From: Synergistes sp.
Lineage (GTDB): Bacteria; Synergistota; Synergistia; Synergistales; Synergistaceae
Assembly: GCA_016288355.1 (NCBI GenBank)
Contig: JAEEYY010000031.1
Span: 1 to 10,038 of the forward strand
Direction of reading: 5' to 3'
DNA length: 10,038 bases
Every line of letters begins with the position of its first letter. Position 1 is the first letter of the stretch. The notes under the pieces were generated by a model. It was given only the letters and a program-made list of their open reading frames with translations. It was not told the DNA's origin and searched no databases. Of this stretch, positions 1-7,760 are shown in pieces. A program made the translations under genes and the position numbers.

Positions 1-1106
1 CCCGCGCTGCTGCCGAAGGAATAGCTCTTGCATCTTACCGTTTCCGCAAATATATTGAAAAAGACGAAAAAGACAGCTTTGCCCCGGCAAAAGATATAGT
101 CATAGCCGGCGGAAACGAAAAGGGAGCTGCCCACGGTGAGATCATGGCAGAAGCTCAGATCTGGGCGCGCGACACGGCGAACGAGCCGGGCAACGTGATA
201 AACCCCGTTACACTCGCAGAAAAAGCCAGGGCGCTTGCTGAAGAGCTCGGCCTTGAATGTGAGATCTGGGACGAAAAAAGAATAGAAGCAGAAAGAATGG
301 GGGCCTATTACGCCGTAGCAAGGGGCTCCGCAAATCCTCCGCGCTTCATACACCTCACTTATACGCCGAAATGCGCGGCAAAGGGGCATATAGCGCTCGT
401 AGGCAAGGGACTCACGTTCGACAGCGGCGGACTCGATATAAAGCCTGCGGAGTACATGCTGACGATGAAGGGCGACAAGAGCGGCGCCTGCGCGGTGCTT
501 GGCGCGCTGCGCGCGGCAGCGAAGCTTGCTCTTCCGTGGAAGGTAAGCGCGATAGTAGCCGCTGCGGAGAATATGCCGGGAGGCGCATCCTACCGCCCTG
601 ACGATATAGTGCGGGCAAGGAACGGCAAGACGATAGAGATAAACAATACCGACGCCGAGGGGCGCCTTACGCTTGCGGATGCGCTCTGCTATGCGTCTGA
701 GCTTAAGCCTGATATGATAATAGACATAGCTACTCTCACTGGCGCCTGTGCGGTGGCTCTGGGCTCAACGACGGCTGGACTTTTTACGAATAATGATGAA
801 TTCGGCGATAAGGTCTTAAAAGCGTCTCAGATGACGGGGGAGCGTCTTTGGAAGCTGCCGATGAACGATCCAAACCTCAGAAAGCAGATCAGATCCCCGT
901 TCGCGGATCTTGTAAACAGCGCCGGACGCTACGGCGGCGCGATCACAGCCGCTATGTTCCTTGAAGCGTTTGTTTCGAAAGATATACCCTGGGTGCATCT
1001 TGACATCGCCGCCGCCGATTTTGTAAAGAAACCTTACAGCTATTACGCGAAAGGGGCGTCCGGTTTCGGAGCCCGCACTATAACCGAACTGATAGCGGAA
1101 CTTTAG
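1..1106 (+). CDS. pepA: Leucyl aminopeptidase, peptidase family M17 (5' end outside window)
   Basis: Two-metal cytosolic aminopeptidase that removes N-terminal residues from peptides. The frame is open from base 3, 47 codons before the first ATG at 144, and the residues before that ATG (ending AAHGEIMAEAQIW) already match the linker and start of the M17 catalytic domain. The gene therefore begins upstream and 367 residues are visible; family members are about 480-500 residues. Counting from the ATG at 144, the metal and catalytic residues are K88, D93 and K100 (in GKGLTFDSGGLDIKP), D111 (MKGDKSGA), and D170, E172 and R174 (NTDAEGRLTLADAL). The spacings equal those of E. coli PepA K270, D275, K282, D293, D352, E354 and R356, so the active site looks complete. 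The missing part would be the N-terminal non-catalytic domain. It is the first visible gene of a probable operon, with the amidohydrolase following after 2 nt. E. coli PepA also binds DNA; nothing here tests that. Confidence 0.95.
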   Translation, partial: RAAAEGIALASYRFRKYIEKDEKDSFAPAKDIVIAGGNEKGAAHGEIMAEAQIWARDTANEPGNVINPVTLAEKARALAEELGLECEIWDEKRIEAERMGAYYAVARGSANPPRFIHLTYTPKCAAKGHIALVGKGLTFDSGGLDIKPAEYMLTMKGDKSGACAVLGALRAAAKLALPWKVSAIVAAAENMPGGASYRPDDIVRARNGKTIEINNTDAEGRLTLADALCYASELKPDMIIDIATLTGACAVALGSTTAGLFTNNDEFGDKVLKASQMTGERLWKLPMNDPNLRKQIRSPFADLVNSAGRYGGAITAAMFLEAFVSKDIPWVHLDIAAADFVKKPYSYYAKGASGFGARTITELIAEL

Positions 1107-1108
1107 CT

Positions 1109-2734
1109 ATGCCGGAACCAATCAGAACGGATTCGCTGGCGCTGATCAACGGCGTCATCTATCCTATGGCCTGTCCCGGGCGCGTCAGCGCGCTTTTCTC
1201 CCGCGGCGGGGTCATAAAGGCGCTCGGTACAGACAAAGAGATACTCCCGTTATGCGACGCAAAGACCGTTGTGCTCGATATGAAGGGACGCTATGTGCTG
1301 CCCGGCTTCACGGATACGCATATACATCTTATCGCAGCCGGACGCAGCCTTGAAGCGCTTGATCTGAGCGGCGCCCGCTCTGTCGATGAGCTTGTTTCGT
1401 CAGCGAAAAAATACCTTGAAGAAAATGATCCGCCGGAAAACGGCTGGTTCTGTGCCAGGGGATGGAACCAGAACAAGATGGACGAAAACCGCTTTCCCGA
1501 CAAGAACGATCTTGACAGGGTATCTTCCCGGCTGCCGATCTTCTTTGAGCGTTCCTGCGGCCATATAGCGGTACTAAACAGCATGGCTCTTGAGCTGCTT
1601 GGCATAGAGCGCGGCATGCGCATCGCCGGAGGCGTGATAGACACTGACGCTTCGGGGATACCAAACGGCATAGTGCGTGAAGCGGCGGTCAACTGGGTAA
1701 GGATGAAAATTCCTCCCAATTCCAGGGAAAGGCTTTGCCACTGGTATAAACTTGCCGCGGATCAGCTTGTGCGTCACGGCATAACAGCGGTACAGACGGA
1801 CGATATAGAAACAGCAGGCAGTGTGGAGGAAGTATTCCGCCTTTATGAAACTATCGAGTCGGATGAGAAGATGCCGCTTCGCATATCTCATCAGTGGTGC
1901 CTGTGGAACGAGAAGGAACTCGCGTTGTTCATAGAAGAGGGCAACCACAAGAGAAGAGGATGCTATTTCCGTCCCGGCCCTCTTAAGATACGCGTCGACG
2001 GCACGCTCGGCGCCCGGACGGCGGCGCTTCGGGAGGAATATTCGGACGATCCAGGGAACCGCGGCGTCTATTCCCATTCCCAGGAGGAGATGAACCGTCT
2101 GGTCAGAATGGCGCAGGAGGCCGGAATGCAGGCGGCCTTCTACGCTATAGGGGACGGCGCTGTCGAACGCTGCCTTAACGCGGTCGAAGCCGCAAAAAAC
2201 GCGGCAAATGCCGGCGTCGCTCACAGGATAGTGCACTGTCAGGTAGGCGGCGCGGACTTGTACGGACGCATGGCTGAACTCGGAGTCATGGCGGATATAC
2301 AGCCCGCATTTGTAACGTCGGACTGGCCGATAGTGATGCGCCGGCTTGGCGCGGAGCGTGCCCGCTGGAGCTATGCGTGGAAATCCCTTTTGGCTTCCGG
2401 TATATCGGTGGGAGCAGGGTCGGACGCGCCATCCGAGCCGCTTGACCCTCTGATAGGCATAAGGGCCGCGCTTCTTCGCCGTGATACAGAAGGCAGGCCG
2501 GAGCACGGCTGGATGCCGTCGCAGTGCCTTGACCGAATCGAGGCCTTTTCGATATACACAAGCGGCGGGGCCTGCGTATGCGGGGATCTGCCGTGGCGGG
2601 GTACCCTCGAACCCGGCAAGGCCGCAGATATGATAGCGTTTATGGAAGATCCTTTTATGGTGCCGGATTGTGAACTGCTTGAGCTGCATAACGGTCTTAC
2701 AGTGGTCGACGGCAGGATACGTTTCATAAGATAA
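1109..2734 (+). CDS. YtcJ-like metal-dependent amidohydrolase (amidohydrolase family 3)
   Basis: Predicted cytosolic TIM-barrel hydrolase of 541 residues, the usual length for the YtcJ/NfdA-like branch of the amidohydrolase superfamily. Substrate unknown; relatives hydrolyse amide or formamide bonds. The N-terminal strand (LINGVIYPM) and the C-terminal LEPGKAADMIAF are the small composite beta domain that flanks the barrel. The metal-site motif THIHL gives H71 and H73. KIRVDGTLGARTAAL (K293) is the usual lysine/DG signature, RIVHCQ gives H376, and GAGSDAPSEPLDPL gives D439. The family's normally conserved HAIGD motif reads YAIGD here (Y345), so one barrel histidine, a likely metal ligand, is replaced. 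The ATG lies 2 nt after the aminopeptidase stop with no strong ribosome binding site, which suggests translational coupling. Operon position beside a peptidase would suit peptide or amide breakdown, but that is inference. Family call is firm; catalytic competence is uncertain. Confidence 0.88.
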   Translation: MPEPIRTDSLALINGVIYPMACPGRVSALFSRGGVIKALGTDKEILPLCDAKTVVLDMKGRYVLPGFTDTHIHLIAAGRSLEALDLSGARSVDELVSSAKKYLEENDPPENGWFCARGWNQNKMDENRFPDKNDLDRVSSRLPIFFERSCGHIAVLNSMALELLGIERGMRIAGGVIDTDASGIPNGIVREAAVNWVRMKIPPNSRERLCHWYKLAADQLVRHGITAVQTDDIETAGSVEEVFRLYETIESDEKMPLRISHQWCLWNEKELALFIEEGNHKRRGCYFRPGPLKIRVDGTLGARTAALREEYSDDPGNRGVYSHSQEEMNRLVRMAQEAGMQAAFYAIGDGAVERCLNAVEAAKNAANAGVAHRIVHCQVGGADLYGRMAELGVMADIQPAFVTSDWPIVMRRLGAERARWSYAWKSLLASGISVGAGSDAPSEPLDPLIGIRAALLRRDTEGRPEHGWMPSQCLDRIEAFSIYTSGGACVCGDLPWRGTLEPGKAADMIAFMEDPFMVPDCELLELHNGLTVVDGRIRFIR

Positions 2735-2737
2735 GAT

Positions 2738-2750
2738 AGGATGAAATTTG
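2738..2750 (+). promoter_or_regulatory. Ribosome binding site and TTG start of recD2
   Basis: AGGA at 2738-2741 sits 6 nt before the TTG at 2748. An ATG at 2741 is in another frame and meets a stop after seven codons. The next in-frame ATG of the TTG frame is residue 54, which would delete the conserved N-terminal segment starting ELKGQVERITYH. TTG is therefore the best start. Confidence 0.65.
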
Positions 2751-5078
2751 CAGGAAGAAAATAATGCTGCGATATCCGCTTCGCTGTCCGAAACTGAGCT
2801 TAAGGGACAGGTAGAGCGCATAACTTATCACAACGCAGAGAACGGCTATACCGTCCTCCGTCTGAGTGTGCCAGGGCACTCTGAGCTTATAACAGTGGTA
2901 GGCACTATGCCGGAACCGGCTCCCGGGGAGATGCTTTCAGTCTCGGGCCGCTGGGAGAAGGATCCGCGCTACGGAATGCAGCTGCGCGCCGTCAGATGTG
3001 AACCGGCAGTACCGGCCGGCGCCGAGGGTGTGGAGAAGTTCCTGGCCTCAGGCCTTATACGCGGCGTAGGTCCGGCTACGGCCAAAAAGATAGTTGAATT
3101 CTTCGGAGACGAGACACTCTTCGTGCTTGACGAAGAGCCGGAGCGTCTCCTTCAGGTCAAAGGGATAAACGAAAAGAAAGCCGAGGATATAGCGCAGTCA
3201 TGGCGAGAACAGCGCGATATCAGAGAGGCTATGGTCTTTCTGCAGGGCTATGGCATAGGCGCGGGCTACGCGATGCGCATCTTCCGACGTTACGGCAGCG
3301 CCACCGTGGCCGCGCTTAAAGAGAACCCTTACTGCCGTGCACAGGACGTCTACGGAATAGGCTTCACGACAGCGGATAAGATAGCCGCCCGCCTTGGCAT
3401 AGCCCATGATTCGCCTCTGCGCGTACGCGCAGGCGTCCGCTATGTGCTGAACCAGATGACGGGAGAGGGGCATGTTTTTGTCCCATCCGACATACTTGCT
3501 GCCCAGAGCGCCCAGACCCTTGCGGTAGGGACCGGACTTGCAGCAGAAGGCATAGCGCAGGCCGCGGCAGCGGGCAACATAATGCTGGAAAATTATACCG
3601 ACAAAGACGGAACGGAACGCGAGGCCGTCTATCTGCCGGCTTTTCATTACGCTGAAACGGTTTCCGCGAAAAACCTTATCAACCTTGCGGACGAGCCTTA
3701 CAACAGGCAGTTCGTTGACTGCGAAAAGGCTCTGCCGTGGCTTGAGCGCGAGATGGGCATAACCTTTGCCGACGCCCAGAAAGAAGCGATAAAAATGGCT
3801 GCGTCGTCAAAGGTCATGGTCATTACAGGCGGCCCCGGCACCGGCAAAACAACGATAATACGCGCCGTTCTGCATATGCGGGAGGCAGGCGGCTTTAATG
3901 TGATGCTTGCAGCCCCGACCGGCAGAGCCGCAAAGAGGATGGCGGAAGCCACCGGGCATGAGGCAAAAACGATACACAGGCTTCTTGAGTATAACGGCGC
4001 CGCCGCCCCCCCCGTCGAACAGGCCTCCGCCCTTTCCGGCGCTGGAGTCTTCATGCGCAACGAAACAAATCCGCTCAGATGTGACCTGCTGATAGTGGAC
4101 GAGGCTTCGATGATAGATCAGATTCTGTTCCACCATCTGCTCAAGGCTGTGCCGCCGGCCGCGTCGCTTATATTCGTCGGCGACGTGAACCAGCTGCCTT
4201 CCGTTTCGCCCGGCAATGTGCTGAAAGATCTTATAGATTCCGGTATATGTCCGGTGGCGGAGCTGCGCGAGATATTCCGCCAGGGACGGGAGAGCAGCAT
4301 AATAGTGAACGCCCACCGCATCAACGGAGGCCTTATGCCGCTGCTTTCCGAAGGCGCCAAAGACAGAATATCCGATTTTTATTTCATAGAACCTGCAATG
4401 CCGGCGAAAGAGGAACTCAGCGAGGATGAGTACAGGAGCCTCCTTGACGCAAAAGTGATGCAGACGATAAAAAGACTTGTCTCCGAAAATATACCCAACC
4501 GTTTCGGTTTCGACCCGGTAAATGATATCCAGGTGCTTTCCCCGATGCATAACGGGATGCTCGGCACGAAGAGGCTGAATATCGAACTGCAGAGGCTCCT
4601 TAACAAGGGGCACGGAGCATCTGTTCAGCGCCTTGACCGTGTTTTCAGAGAAGGGGACAAGGTGATGCAGATAAAGAACAATTACGAAAAGGATGTTTAT
4701 AACGGAGACATAGGCACGGTCACAGAGGTCGACGGAGAGGAGTCGCGCGTGACAGTAAAGATGGAGACCGGCACTGTGACATATGAATTCGCAGAGCTTG
4801 AAGAGCTTGTGCATGCCTATGCCGTTTCGATACATAAGTCGCAGGGCTCCGAATACCCTGCTGTGGTCATTGCGCTGCTGACGCAGCATTACATCATGCT
4901 CCAGAGGAACCTGCTGTACACTGCGGTAACGCGCGGCAAGAAGCTGGTCGTGATCGTGGGACAGAAAAAAGCGCTGCGGATGGCTGTCGAAAACGACAGG
5001 ATGCGGACAAGGTATACGCGGCTTGCGGAGCGCCTGAAAAACAGCGGAAGAGCGCACGCTTTGTCTGCCGCCGAATAA
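2748..5078 (+). CDS. recD2: RecD2-type (RecD-like) ATP-dependent DNA helicase, SF1B
   Basis: 5'-3' superfamily 1B helicase of the RecD2 group, found in bacteria that lack a RecBCD partner and linked to DNA repair and replication-fork maintenance. At 776 residues it is the usual RecD2 length. Domains in order: N-terminal OB-like segment (about 17-90); helix-hairpin-helix region (about 98-220, with LIRGVGPATAKKI and YGIGFTTADKI); first RecA domain with Walker A GGPGTGKTT (361-369), motif Ia AAPTGRAAKR (388-397), DEAS Walker B (D451, E452) and motif III VGDVNQLPSVSPG (477-489); REIFRQ (507-512); then the second RecA domain with an SH3-like insert (around 640-690), SIHKSQGSEYP (694-704) and AVTRGKK (726-732). 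All helicase motifs look intact. A run of eight C (4006-4013) encodes part of a variable loop, AAAPPVEQ, between motifs Ia and II. It is the last gene of the pepA-amidohydrolase-recD2 run, with a terminator 26 nt downstream. Confidence 0.95.
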   Translation: MQEENNAAISASLSETELKGQVERITYHNAENGYTVLRLSVPGHSELITVVGTMPEPAPGEMLSVSGRWEKDPRYGMQLRAVRCEPAVPAGAEGVEKFLASGLIRGVGPATAKKIVEFFGDETLFVLDEEPERLLQVKGINEKKAEDIAQSWREQRDIREAMVFLQGYGIGAGYAMRIFRRYGSATVAALKENPYCRAQDVYGIGFTTADKIAARLGIAHDSPLRVRAGVRYVLNQMTGEGHVFVPSDILAAQSAQTLAVGTGLAAEGIAQAAAAGNIMLENYTDKDGTEREAVYLPAFHYAETVSAKNLINLADEPYNRQFVDCEKALPWLEREMGITFADAQKEAIKMAASSKVMVITGGPGTGKTTIIRAVLHMREAGGFNVMLAAPTGRAAKRMAEATGHEAKTIHRLLEYNGAAAPPVEQASALSGAGVFMRNETNPLRCDLLIVDEASMIDQILFHHLLKAVPPAASLIFVGDVNQLPSVSPGNVLKDLIDSGICPVAELREIFRQGRESSIIVNAHRINGGLMPLLSEGAKDRISDFYFIEPAMPAKEELSEDEYRSLLDAKVMQTIKRLVSENIPNRFGFDPVNDIQVLSPMHNGMLGTKRLNIELQRLLNKGHGASVQRLDRVFREGDKVMQIKNNYEKDVYNGDIGTVTEVDGEESRVTVKMETGTVTYEFAELEELVHAYAVSIHKSQGSEYPAVVIALLTQHYIMLQRNLLYTAVTRGKKLVVIVGQKKALRMAVENDRMRTRYTRLAERLKNSGRAHALSAAE

Positions 5079-5103
5079 AGCTTTTAAGCATGCATTAGAC
5101 AAA

Positions 5104-5144
5104 ACAGCCGCGCAGCGTATGAAACGTGCGCGGCTGTATTTTGG
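5104..5144. terminator. Bidirectional Rho-independent terminator between recD2 and the ABC operon
   Basis: ACAGCCGCGCA (5104-5114) pairs perfectly with TGCGCGGCTGT (5127-5137), an 11-bp GC-rich stem. Inside it, CGT (5116-5118) can pair with ACG (5124-5126), leaving a five-base loop and one bulged G. ATTTT follows on the plus strand, and the complement of the preceding AAAA gives a TTTT run on the minus strand. It lies between two convergent genes, so it plausibly ends both transcripts. Confidence 0.85.
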
Positions 5145-5159
5145 TAAACGACGTGAAGA

Positions 5160-6731
5160 TCAGATGTATCTTGTGCTGCTTCTGTAGGTATTCTCCCTGT
5201 GACCGCGCTTGCCGTCTTTTTCGACCTGGGCCAGGCGCTTTTCCGTGTGATGCGCAAAACGCACGAACGGCAGGCCGAGCAGCAGGTAAATGACCGCAAC
5301 TATTATGCCGGGGCCGAAGTAGTCGTAATAGGTGGCGGAGACCTGGCCGTAGACTTTTGTCAGATCTACCATCGTGATTATCGATACCAGCGAGGAATCT
5401 TTTATCAGAGAGATAAAGTCGTTCGTTATCGGCGGTATGACTACGCGCACTGCCTGCGGCAGTATCACTTCGCGCATCGCCTGCCATCTGGTCATGCCGA
5501 GAGCAAGCGCCGCCTCCCACTGGGTATGAGGTATAGCAAAGAGCCCGGCACGGTAGATCTCCGCCTCATATGCGGCGTAGTTCAGCCCGAGCCCGATCGC
5601 GCCGGCCCAGAACGGTGACAGCTTGATGCCCACCGACGGCAGTCCGTAGAATATGAAGAAGAGCTGTATCAGCACAGGCGTTCCTCTTACTATCTCAACA
5701 TAGGCCGTAGCTATCCAGGACACCCACTTTGGCGCAAAAACACGTGCGACAGCCAGAAGCAGGCCGAGCGCGATCGCGATCGCCATCGCCAGTATCGAGA
5801 CCTCCATCGTAACGAGCGCTCCCTTTGCGAAGAGAGGCATTACGTCCATATAGCGTTCGAGGCGTTTTTGTAACGTCAGCACCGGACGGTGGGTCTCGGC
5901 CCACTCGTTGTAGCGCTCAGGCTCCGCCCTCGGCGGGTCAAAGTCGTTGAATTCCGCCGCCATGACCGGCGTCCAAAGGTTCCATCTGTCATATATCTCG
6001 CGCAGTTTGCCGCTGTCGCGCAGCGCTATTATCGCGCGGTTGACCTCGGCAAGCAGCTCTTTGTCCTTTTTGCGCAGAGCTATAGCGTATTCGAGCTCTC
6101 CGACAGGCGGGCCGACAAATTTTATTTCCGGGTTGAAGCCGGCTGAGTAGAGCGCAATCGGCTGATCGAAGAAGGCGGCGTCAAGACGTCCGTTGGCAAG
6201 GTCTTCGTAGGTGTTGGCCTCGACTATGTAGGTGCGAATTTTAATATCTCCTACTTCTTCAAGCACCTGCTGGGCATAGCTTTCTTTCAGCGTGCCTACG
6301 ACTTTTCCTTTGAGGTCGTTGAGGTTCTTGATCGAATTGTCCTTGCGCCTCACGGCAAGCTGCAGATATGTCTTGTAGTACGGTATCGAGAAATTTACCT
6401 GTTCCTCGTGCTCCGGCGTTACTTCGAGCCCGTTTATCGCAATGTCATAGAGGTTGCGGTCAAGTCCGGGAATGAGATTGTCCCAGGCGTTGTTGACATA
6501 TTCGGGAGTCATCTTCATCTCCGCAGCCAGTGCGTCAACGATGTCGACTTCAAATCCTATCAGCTTATTGGGATCTTGCGGATCGGGGAACATGTAGGGG
6601 AAACCGCCCTCGGAATCGCCGCCCCAGCGCAGAATCTTTCCGGTTTCTTCTGCGGCGTTCGACGCGGCGCATGACGCAAGCAGCACGGCGCAGATAAGCG
6701 CGAAGATAAGAGTGCATTTTTTCATCAGCAT
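5160..6731 (-). CDS. Amino acid ABC transporter, fused substrate-binding protein and permease
   Basis: Polar amino acid importer subunit of 523 residues combining a family 3 solute-binding domain with a HisM/GlnP-like permease, the arrangement known from GlnP-type transporters. Residues 1-21 form a signal peptide with a lipobox-like LASC (Cys21). The binding domain spans about 33-255 (LIGFEVDIVDALAAEM; LAVRRKD, where an Arg usually binds the ligand carboxylate; DAAFFDQPIA with D189). A linker follows, then membrane segments from about 296 to 495. The ATPase-contacting EAA loop is EAALALGMTRWQAM (406-419). The tail after the last segment is basic. Start: ATG at 6731 (MLMKK) overlaps the ATPase gene by 7 nt; ATG at 6725 (MKK) overlaps by 1 nt. 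GGGGGTGA (6734-6741, minus strand) could serve either, so the exact start is open. The ligand cannot be read from sequence. It works with the ATPase encoded immediately upstream. Confidence 0.93.
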   Translation of the reverse strand: MLMKKCTLIFALICAVLLASCAASNAAEETGKILRWGGDSEGGFPYMFPDPQDPNKLIGFEVDIVDALAAEMKMTPEYVNNAWDNLIPGLDRNLYDIAINGLEVTPEHEEQVNFSIPYYKTYLQLAVRRKDNSIKNLNDLKGKVVGTLKESYAQQVLEEVGDIKIRTYIVEANTYEDLANGRLDAAFFDQPIALYSAGFNPEIKFVGPPVGELEYAIALRKKDKELLAEVNRAIIALRDSGKLREIYDRWNLWTPVMAAEFNDFDPPRAEPERYNEWAETHRPVLTLQKRLERYMDVMPLFAKGALVTMEVSILAMAIAIALGLLLAVARVFAPKWVSWIATAYVEIVRGTPVLIQLFFIFYGLPSVGIKLSPFWAGAIGLGLNYAAYEAEIYRAGLFAIPHTQWEAALALGMTRWQAMREVILPQAVRVVIPPITNDFISLIKDSSLVSIITMVDLTKVYGQVSATYYDYFGPGIIVAVIYLLLGLPFVRFAHHTEKRLAQVEKDGKRGHRENTYRSSTRYI

Positions 6732-7513
6732 GTCACCCCCGAATTCACGAAGTGATGCAGGAACGCGCGCGTCCTGTCATTTTTGGGATTTGCGAAGAGT
6801 ATGTCTCCGTCCTCGTATTCGACTATCTCGCCCTTGTCCATGAATATAATGTAATCGGAGGCGTCTTTTGCGAACTTCATCTCGTGCGTCACGATTATCT
6901 GCGTCATGCCTTCCGAGTCGAGGTCCTTCATTACCTGCAGGACTTCGCCTACGAGTTCCGGGTCCAGCGCCGACGTCGGTTCGTCATAGAGCATGACCCT
7001 GGGGTTCATCGCAAGAGCGCGCGCGATCGCGGCACGCTGGCTCTGCCCTCCTGAAAGCGTAGACGGATACTTGAGCGCAAGCCCTTTCAGCCCGACTTTT
7101 TCAAGCATCTGCAGCGCCAGTTCCTCCGCCTGCTCCCTGCTCATATGCTTGACCACCATAGGGGCGAGCATTATGTTCTGAAGCAGATTCTTGTTCGGAA
7201 AGAGGTTGTAGCTCTGAAATACCATGCCTACCTCGGTGCGCAGCTCATGCACCTTCTGCATAAGAGCGTCCCCCGGCGTCTCCCCCTTGCGGCGGGATAC
7301 GGTGACGCCTGCAACCGTGATAGAGCCCGAATCCATGAGCTCAAGGCAGTTTATACAGCGCAGAAATGTAGATTTCCCGCATCCTGAGGGCCCTATTATC
7401 GAAGCAAGGTCCCCTTCGCGGATAGTGAAGCTGATATTCTTAAGGACCTCGGCGTCTTCATAGCTTTTGCAGAGATCTTCTATTATGATGAGCGGCTTGT
7501 TTACAGTGTTCAT
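6725..7513 (-). CDS. Polar amino acid ABC transporter ATP-binding protein (GlnQ/HisP type)
   Basis: Cytosolic ATPase subunit of 262 residues that powers the fused binding-protein/permease encoded after it. Motifs: Walker A GPSGCGKST (41-49), Q-loop VFQSYNLFP (Q100), signature LSGGQSQR (153-160), Walker B VMLYDEPTSALD (D177, E178) and switch His in THEMKFAKDASD (H210). PTSALDPELVGEVL and THEMKFA are typical of the polar amino acid class. The signature is usually LSGGQQQR in this class; the single Q-to-S change falls after the core LSGGQ and is probably neutral. The start ATG at 7513 is preceded by AGGGGGAA (7520-7527, minus strand) with a 6-nt spacer, so the start is well supported. Its stop overlaps the start of the next gene, indicating co-transcription and coupled translation. 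It is the first sure gene of the operon, although a 47-codon ORF lies just upstream. Confidence 0.95.
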   Translation of the reverse strand: MNTVNKPLIIIEDLCKSYEDAEVLKNISFTIREGDLASIIGPSGCGKSTFLRCINCLELMDSGSITVAGVTVSRRKGETPGDALMQKVHELRTEVGMVFQSYNLFPNKNLLQNIMLAPMVVKHMSREQAEELALQMLEKVGLKGLALKYPSTLSGGQSQRAAIARALAMNPRVMLYDEPTSALDPELVGEVLQVMKDLDSEGMTQIIVTHEMKFAKDASDYIIFMDKGEIVEYEDGDILFANPKNDRTRAFLHHFVNSGVTC

Positions 7514-7533
7514 GACACGTTCCCCCTGACGTA

Positions 7534-7677
7534 TTATCTTTGTTGAAAGAAGAGAAAGATGTCATATCCGAAGGTGTTCACTGCAGGGACAACTGGCCGC
7601 GCATAAAGCGGCAGAGGTAAGTAGTGAAGCTGTTCTGAGGGAGGATAAACTGCTGAAGTTTCGGAGTTTCGCTCCAT
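7534..7677 (-). CDS. Possible 47-residue leader peptide or small hypothetical protein
   Basis: ATG-initiated ORF on the same strand as the ABC operon, ending in TAA 20 nt before the ATPase start codon. The peptide begins MERNSETSAVYPPSEQ and ends GYDIFLFFQQR. It has no recognisable domain, no clear signal peptide, and no convincing ribosome binding site before its ATG. Its third-position GC looks lower than in neighbouring genes. Placement just ahead of a transporter ATPase would fit a leader peptide, but an overlapping open frame on the other strand and nearby stem-loops make a non-coding repeat or structured RNA just as likely. I do not recognise it. Confidence 0.2.
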   Translation of the reverse strand: MERNSETSAVYPPSEQLHYLPLPLYARPVVPAVNTFGYDIFLFFQQR

Positions 7678-7708
7678 GTCTGACACACCAGACACCAGTG
7701 TTTTTTTT
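7677..7708 (+). other. Stem-loop followed by a T8 tract
   Basis: TGTCTG (7677-7682) pairs with CAGACA (7689-7694) around a six-base loop. Six bases later there is a run of eight T (7701-7708). A second small stem, GGAG/CTCC (7663-7675), precedes it. The order resembles the end of a plus-strand RNA, but the gap between stem and T run is larger than in a standard terminator, and no plus-strand transcript start was found upstream. On the minus strand the same sequence would give an A8 run in the ABC leader. Confidence 0.25.
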
Positions 7709-7760
7709 CAATTTTCGTCTCACGTCCCTTCCGTGTAGCGACGTAGCTTAAAGTAAGAAA

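Noticed and set aside
1574..2821. 415-codon open frame antisense to the amidohydrolase gene and the start of recD2
   Set aside because: The opposite strand encodes convincing family motifs across the same span. The antisense product has no recognisable domain and crosses two real genes. It is a by-product of codon bias.
3807..5102. 431-codon open frame antisense to recD2
   Set aside because: It overlaps the conserved helicase motifs and runs to the edge of the terminator. No domain, and no ribosome binding site was evident. Codon-bias shadow.
7560..7680. Possible riboswitch in the ABC leader or ahead of the dehydrogenase
   Set aside because: CCGAAGG (plus strand, 7567-7573) recalls a glycine riboswitch core, but the flanking conserved elements are missing on both strands. 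T-box, SAM, lysine and TPP signatures were also not seen.
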